This document shows, piece by piece, positions 51,387-55,597 of a DNA stretch of 55,597 bases. Position numbers and translations under genes: made by a program. Within the stretch, counting starts at the first letter, position 1; every line of letters begins with the position of its first letter. Below the pieces are notes generated by a model. The model did no database searches. It had not been told where the DNA came from and saw only the letters and a program-made list of their open reading frames with translations. Source of the stretch: Pseudomonas sp. (GTDB lineage Bacteria; Pseudomonadota; Gammaproteobacteria; Pseudomonadales; Pseudomonadaceae); contig NZ_JASLGE010000095.1 in the NCBI RefSeq assembly GCF_030150285.1, forward strand, positions 1-55,597. Direction: 5' to 3'.

Positions 51387-51456
51387 GTAGGAGCGAGTTC
51401 ACCCGCGATCTTTTGATCTTCATCTTTAAAAGATCGCGAGCAAGCTCGCGCCTACA
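51387..51456. repeat. REP pair inside the spu operon
   Basis: Arms CGCGATCTTTT (51404-51414) and AAAAGATCGCG (51428-51438), bounded by TAGGAGCGAG and CTCGCGCCTACAG, form the same pair as at 25561-25623 with a longer loop. It lies between spuE and spuD. Confidence 0.8.
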
Positions 51457-51464
51457 GATCAAGG

Positions 51465-52580
51465 TTATTTACCGGACTTGATCTTGGTCCAGCTGCGGGT
51501 CAGAACCCGTTGCGTCGCCGCAGGCAGGTCAGCAATCGCGTACAACTTGGCTTTCACCTCATCCGACGGGTAGATGCTCGGATCATCCGAGATGTCTTTA
51601 TTCACGAGCGGTGTTGCAGCTTTGTTACCGTTCGGGAAACGCACGCTGTTCGTAATTTCAGCCATCACTTCCGGCTGCATCAGGAAGTTCATGAACTGGT
51701 AGGCGGCATCGACGTTTTCGGCGTCTTTAGGAATCGCCACCATGTCGTAGAAGCTGCCTGCGCCTTCTTTCGGAATCACGTAGCTCAGTTTGACCTTGTC
51801 ACCGGCTTCTTTGGCGCGGGAAATGGACTGTTCCAGGTCACCCGAGTAACCCACGGCTACACAGATGTTGCCGTTGGCCAGGTCAGAGATGTACTTGGAG
51901 GAATGGAAGTAGCCCACCGACGGACGAATTTTCAGGAACAGCGCCTCGGCCTCGGCCAGTTGCTTCTTGTCCTGCGAGTCGGTCGGGTAGCCCAGGTAGT
52001 GCAACGCCACCGGGATCATTTCGGTCGGCGAGTCGAGGAAGCTGATGCCACAGCTTTTCAGCTTGGCCGCGTTCTCGGGCTTGAACAGCACGTCCCAGGA
52101 ATCAATGGTGTCGACGCCCAGTGCGGCTTTGACTTTTTCAGGGTTGTAGCCGATGCCAATAGTGCCCCACATGTAGGGGAACGCATATTTGTTGTCTTTG
52201 TCGCTGGCATCGCCCACGGCCTTGAGCAACGCAGGGTCGAGGTTTTTCCAGTTAGGCAGCTTGGACTTGTCCAGTTCCTGGTAAACACCGGCCTTGATCT
52301 GCTTGGCCAGGAAGTTGTTGGATGGCACCACCACGTCATAACCGGACTTGCCCGCCAGTAATTTGGCTTCGAGGGTCTCGTTGCTGTCGAACACGTCGTA
52401 AACCACTTTGAGGCCGGACTGCTGCTCGAATTTTTTGACGGTGTCTGGCGCGATGTAATCGGACCAGTTGTAGATGTGCAGCACTTTGTTGTCCGCCGCC
52501 TGAGCCGCCCCCGCCATGACGCCCATCAACGAGAGGGCGAGAAGGGTCTTGCCAGCTTTTTTAAAACCTGATGCCTTCAT
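51465..52580 (-). CDS. spuD: Polyamine-binding periplasmic protein (SpuD-like)
   Basis: A 371-residue PotF-type protein, paralogous to SpuE. The signal peptide ends AGAAQAADNK, then YNWSDYIAPDTVKKFEQQSGL, DVFDSNETLEAKLL and WGTIGIGYN. In P. aeruginosa SpuD prefers putrescine. TTGGAG lies 8 bases before the ATG. It is separated from spuC by 184 bases that hold a large inverted repeat and from spuE by a REP pair, so its expression may differ from its neighbours. Confidence 0.92.
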   Translation of the reverse strand: MKASGFKKAGKTLLALSLMGVMAGAAQAADNKVLHIYNWSDYIAPDTVKKFEQQSGLKVVYDVFDSNETLEAKLLAGKSGYDVVVPSNNFLAKQIKAGVYQELDKSKLPNWKNLDPALLKAVGDASDKDNKYAFPYMWGTIGIGYNPEKVKAALGVDTIDSWDVLFKPENAAKLKSCGISFLDSPTEMIPVALHYLGYPTDSQDKKQLAEAEALFLKIRPSVGYFHSSKYISDLANGNICVAVGYSGDLEQSISRAKEAGDKVKLSYVIPKEGAGSFYDMVAIPKDAENVDAAYQFMNFLMQPEVMAEITNSVRFPNGNKAATPLVNKDISDDPSIYPSDEVKAKLYAIADLPAATQRVLTRSWTKIKSGK

Positions 52581-52701
52581 CTGTAATGCTCCAATTGTTC
52601 TTTTAAACCACCGATTCAGCGACCTGATCTCAGGATGACTAAAGCCGACGGCTAGTCTGGCAAGATCCGGGGCAGGCTTTCAAGGGAAGAGCCTTGATTC
52701 C

Positions 52702-52760
52702 TATGGCTCCGAGCGCAACTGCCTACGTTAATTCGGCCACTATCTTGCGCTCAGAGCCTA
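52702..52760. other. Long inverted repeat between spuC and spuD
   Basis: Arms GGCTCCGAGCGCAA (52705-52718) and TTGCGCTCAGAGCC (52745-52758) pair with one mismatch and extend by CTA/TAG. The loop is about 26 bases. It is placed just after the spuC stop, where it may act as a processing or attenuation signal in the transcript. Confidence 0.6.
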
Positions 52761-52764
52761 GCAG

Positions 52765-54129
52765 TTAACCTTGCAGAACTTCCAAGGTCAGGTCCAGGCA
52801 CTTGCGAGCCTTGGTGACCAGCTCATCGATCTCGCCTTTGCTGATCACCAGCGGCGGCGAAATGATCATGGTGTCACCGACGGCACGCATGATCAGGCCG
52901 TTATCGAAACAGAACTGACGGCAGATCATGCCCGCCCCTTTGCCTTCGTAACGTTTGCGAGTGGCTTTGTCCTGCACCAGTTCAATGGCACCCAACAAAC
53001 CAACCCCACGCACTTCGCCCACCAACGGGTGATCGTTCAGCTCACGTAGACGCTTTTGCAAATACGGTGCCGTTTCGTCATGAGCGTTTTCGATTATTTT
53101 TTCGTCGCGCAGGATGCGGATGTTTTCCAGCGCAACCGCTGCCGCCACCGGGTGACCGGAGTAGGTAAAGCCATGGTTGAAATCGCCGCCCTCGTTGAGT
53201 ACGGCCACCACTTCATCGCGCACAATCAAGCCACCCATCGGGATGTAACCCGAGGTCAGGCCCTTGGCGATGGTCATCATGTCAGGCTTCAAATCGTAGA
53301 AATCACTGCCAAACCACTCGCCGGTACGGCCAAACCCACAGATCACTTCGTCGGCGACAAACAGAATGTCGTACTTGGCCAGAATCTCTTTGATGCGCGG
53401 CCAGTAGGTCGCAGGTGGAACAATCACACCCCCGGCCCCCTGGATAGGTTCGGCAATAAATGCACCGACAGTGTCCACGCCCAGCTCGAGAATTTTTTCT
53501 TCCAGTTGGTTAGCCGCCCAAATACCGAACTCTTCGGGAGACATGTCGCCGCCTTCACCGAACCAGTACGGCTGCGCGATGTGCGTGATGCCCGGGATCG
53601 GCAAGTCGCCCTGCTCGTGCATGTAGGTCATGCCGCCCAGGCTGGCACCCGCCACGGTGGAACCGTGGTAGCCATTTTTGCGGCTGATGATGGTTTTTTT
53701 GTTGGGTTGGCCTTTGATCGCCCAGTAGTGGCGAACCATGCGCAACATGGTGTCGTTGCCTTCGGAACCGGAGCCGGTGAAGAACACATGGTTCATGCCT
53801 TCAGGGGCGATGTCGGCGATGGCTTTGGACAGTTCCAGGACCGGCGGGTGGGCAGTCATGAAGAACAGGTTGTAGTACGGCAGTTCGCGCATTTGCTTGC
53901 TGGCGGCTTCGGCCAGCTCGTCACGCCCGTAACCGATGGCGACACACCACAGGCCGGCCATGCCGTCGAGAATCTTGTGCCCTTCGCTGTCCCACAGGTA
54001 CACGCCTTTGGCGTGGGTGATGATGCGCGGGCCGACTTCTTTTAACTGTTTGAAGTCACTGAACGGTGCCAGGTGGTGATCGTTGCTCAGCTGTTGCCAT
54101 TCGAGGGTTTGCGGGTTTTTGTTGCTCAT
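52765..54129 (-). CDS. spuC: Putrescine/polyamine:pyruvate aminotransferase (SpuC-like)
   Basis: A 454-residue class III (omega) aminotransferase that moves an amino group from polyamines to pyruvate, or to another keto acid. Visible: the GSGSEGNDT phosphate-binding loop (119-127), YHGSTVAGASLGGM, ADEVICGFGRTG with Asp-260, and the PLP lysine Lys-289 in MTIAKGLTSGYIPMGG. It starts at the ATG at 54129 with AAGGAG 6 bases before; the long upstream open frame is spuB read in another frame. Specificity towards putrescine or spermidine is inferred from the spu order. Confidence 0.92.
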   Translation of the reverse strand: MSNKNPQTLEWQQLSNDHHLAPFSDFKQLKEVGPRIITHAKGVYLWDSEGHKILDGMAGLWCVAIGYGRDELAEAASKQMRELPYYNLFFMTAHPPVLELSKAIADIAPEGMNHVFFTGSGSEGNDTMLRMVRHYWAIKGQPNKKTIISRKNGYHGSTVAGASLGGMTYMHEQGDLPIPGITHIAQPYWFGEGGDMSPEEFGIWAANQLEEKILELGVDTVGAFIAEPIQGAGGVIVPPATYWPRIKEILAKYDILFVADEVICGFGRTGEWFGSDFYDLKPDMMTIAKGLTSGYIPMGGLIVRDEVVAVLNEGGDFNHGFTYSGHPVAAAVALENIRILRDEKIIENAHDETAPYLQKRLRELNDHPLVGEVRGVGLLGAIELVQDKATRKRYEGKGAGMICRQFCFDNGLIMRAVGDTMIISPPLVISKGEIDELVTKARKCLDLTLEVLQG

Positions 54130-54187
54130 ACGGCTCTCCTTGTATTCAGTGGGGAGGGTGCGCATTCCAGGCGCACCCTCCGGCGTG

Positions 54188-55546
54188 TCAGACGGCGAAC
54201 AGCAGGAATTCCCGCTCCCACGAACTGATAACGCGTTTGAAGTTTTCATGTTCGGCACGTTTGACGGCCACGTAGCCCGTGATGAACTTGTTGCCCAGGT
54301 ATTTTTCGATGGTCTTGCTGTTTTCCATCCGCTCCAGCGCATCCTCAATGGTCAGCGGCAGGCGCAGGTTACGGCGCTCATAGCCACGGCCCACCACCGG
54401 TGCACTCGGGTTCACACCTTCGACCATGCCGATGTAGCCACACAGCAGGCTGGCGGCAATCGCCAGGTACGGGTTGGCGTCAGCGCCCGGCAGGCGGTTT
54501 TCCACGCGACGGTTTTGCGGGCCGGCATCCGGCACACGCAGGCCCACCGTGCGGTTCTCTTCGCCCCACTCCACGTTAACCGGTGCCGAAGTGTCCGGCA
54601 GGAAGCGGCGGAAGGAGTTCACGTTCGGTGCAAACAGCGGCAGCAGTTCAGGGATGTATTTCTGCAACCCGCCGATGTGATTAAGGAACAGTTGGCTCAT
54701 GCTCCCGTCTTCATTGGAGAAGACGTTTTTGCCGGTTTCGATATCAATGATGCTCTGGTGCAAGTGCATCGCGCTGCCCGGCTCGCCGGTCATGGGCTTG
54801 GCCATGAACGTGGCGGCCACGTCGTGCTTGAGCGCGGCTTCACGCATGGTGCGCTTGAACACCAGAATCTGGTCGGCCAGCGACAAGGCATCGCCGTGAC
54901 GGAAGTTGATTTCCATCTGCGCCGTGCCGTCCTCATGAATCAAGGTATCCAGGTCCAGCTCTTGCAGCTCGCACCAGTCGTAGACGTCTTCGAACAACGG
55001 GTCGAATTCGTTGGCCGCCTCAATAGAGAACGACTGACGGCCGGTTTCCGGGCGGCCCGAGCGGCCGACCGGCGGTTGCAGCGGGTAGTCCGGGTCGTCA
55101 CTGCGCTTGGTCAGGTAGAACTCCATTTCGGGAGCCACAATCGGCTGCCAGCCATGGTCGGCATAGAGTTTGAGCACCTTTTTAAGCACGTTGCGCGGCG
55201 ACAGCTCAATCGGGTTGCCCTGCTTGTCATAGGTGTCGTGGATCACCTGCGCGGTGGGCTCGACAGCCCAAGGCACGACAAAGACAGCGTTCTGGTCGGG
55301 GCGGCAGACCATGTCGATATCAGCCGGGTCGAGCAGCTCGTAATAGATGTCGTCTTCGACATAGTCGCCCGTCACGGTTTGCAGCAATACGCTCTCGGGC
55401 AGGCGCATGCCTTTTTCGGCAATGAACTTGTTGGTCGGCGAGATCTTTCCGCGAGTAATGCCGGTAAGGTCGGCGATCATGCATTCGACTTCTGTGATCT
55501 TGTGGTCTTTCAACCAATCGGTGAGCTGGTCGAGGTTGTTACTCAT
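54188..55546 (-). CDS. spuB: Gamma-glutamylpolyamine synthetase (SpuB-like)
   Basis: A 452-residue glutamine synthetase-family enzyme. Motifs include FVVPWAVEPTAQVIHDTYDKQGNPIELSPR, EFDPLFEDVYDWCELQELDLDTLIHEDGTAQMEINF and the GS-like LHQSIIDIETGKNVFS, MAKPMTGEPGSAMHLHQS and NRTVGLRVP stretches. Family members ligate glutamate to putrescine or spermidine to start polyamine breakdown, not to ammonia. AGAGG lies 5 bases before the ATG. It leads into spuC after 58 bases; spuA, the gamma-glutamyl hydrolase partner, would be expected just beyond the right edge. Confidence 0.92.
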   Translation of the reverse strand: MSNNLDQLTDWLKDHKITEVECMIADLTGITRGKISPTNKFIAEKGMRLPESVLLQTVTGDYVEDDIYYELLDPADIDMVCRPDQNAVFVVPWAVEPTAQVIHDTYDKQGNPIELSPRNVLKKVLKLYADHGWQPIVAPEMEFYLTKRSDDPDYPLQPPVGRSGRPETGRQSFSIEAANEFDPLFEDVYDWCELQELDLDTLIHEDGTAQMEINFRHGDALSLADQILVFKRTMREAALKHDVAATFMAKPMTGEPGSAMHLHQSIIDIETGKNVFSNEDGSMSQLFLNHIGGLQKYIPELLPLFAPNVNSFRRFLPDTSAPVNVEWGEENRTVGLRVPDAGPQNRRVENRLPGADANPYLAIAASLLCGYIGMVEGVNPSAPVVGRGYERRNLRLPLTIEDALERMENSKTIEKYLGNKFITGYVAVKRAEHENFKRVISSWEREFLLFAV

Positions 55547-55567
55547 AAATGCCTCTGGGCTGAGTTT

Positions 55568-55587
55568 CCTGACTTGAATAAGTCAGG
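55568..55587. promoter_or_regulatory. Inverted repeat before spuB
   Basis: Perfect 8-base arms CCTGACTT and AAGTCAGG around GAAT, 22 bases before the spuB ATG. It has no T-run downstream, so it is more likely an operator or leader hairpin than a terminator. The window ends 10 bases later, so its promoter context cannot be judged. Confidence 0.45.
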
Positions 55588-55597
55588 CGTTTACTGA

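Noticed and set aside
1..55456. Repeated palindromes as a CRISPR array
   Set aside because: The copies are scattered singly between genes, with no regular spacers and no cas genes.
54083..55597. A 504-codon open frame antisense to spuB, running to the window edge
   Set aside because: The minus-strand frame holds the full glutamine synthetase-like signature and a good ribosome site; the plus frame is its shadow.

Overview
The window is a GC-rich chromosomal segment with the gene set and layout of a Pseudomonas of the fluorescens/putida side of the genus. The evidence is the 323-residue ThyA, the neighbourhood folA ... thyA-lgt-TSUP permease-NRDE protein-ptsP-rppH-HAD phosphatase-ilvA-rpiA, a spuBCDEFGH polyamine operon, phoB-phoR, sulfur-starvation sfn genes, and many intergenic REP palindromes of the GCGATCTTTT / GAGCAAGCTC / GTAGGCGCGAG type. 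No tRNA, rRNA, insertion sequence, prophage or CRISPR array was seen. 48 protein genes are called with support, plus one possible 21-codon leader.

Layout. 1-3418: folA, then an overlapping pair of uncharacterised genes (DUF2868 membrane protein and DUF3482 Era-like GTPase). 3442-10118: an all-minus phosphonate module (LysR regulator, ABC transporter for 2-aminoethylphosphonate-like compounds, FAD oxidoreductase, PhnZ-like HD mixed-valence oxygenase). 10135-12943: cadA/cadR heavy-metal efflux with a MerR-type operator between the divergent genes. 13033-18256: a sugar-acid-like module (aldehyde dehydrogenase of the ketoglutarate-semialdehyde type, MFS carrier, iron alcohol dehydrogenase, divergent LysR). 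18313-28416: housekeeping block thyA, lgt, TSUP permease, NRDE protein, ptsP, rppH, HAD phosphatase, DUF2269 membrane protein, ilvA, rpiA. 28486-31844: two tandem SdiA-regulated-type propeller proteins and an orphan two-module protein beside a 650-base AT-rich gap. 31989-38513: a plus-strand sulfur-scavenging operon (two SfnB-type flavoproteins, a DszA/NtaA-type monooxygenase, a methionine-type ABC transporter), facing the serine acetyltransferase gene epsC. 39601-46475: M16 peptidase, Na/Pi cotransporter, CNNM/CorC-type protein, phoR and phoB. 46627-47004: a small secreted protein. 47116-55546: spuH-G-F-E-D-C-B, polyamine uptake and catabolism, read leftwards; spuA would be expected just past the right edge.

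How the genes work together. Several modules import an alternative nutrient and release its key element: phosphonate P (3442-10118), organosulfur S feeding cysteine synthesis through EpsC, polyamine N and C (spu), and inorganic phosphate sensing (PhoBR, with a well-formed Pho box before phoB). RppH and PtsP form a conserved two-gene unit. From memory of P. aeruginosa PAO1, the folA-thyA-lgt-ptsP-rppH-ilvA-rpiA and spu blocks are close neighbours there too, so the phosphonate, cadmium, sugar-acid and sulfur modules look like accessory cassettes set into a conserved backbone; this is inference and needs a genome alignment.

Most genes belong to known families. The least explained items are the DUF2868/DUF3482 pair, the phosphonate module that lacks the usual PhnY/PhnW/PhnX partners, the oxidoreductase cassette of unknown substrate, the two-module protein at 31080-31844, the small ORF fused by stop-start overlap to sfnB, and the oppositely oriented Pho boxes before phoB.
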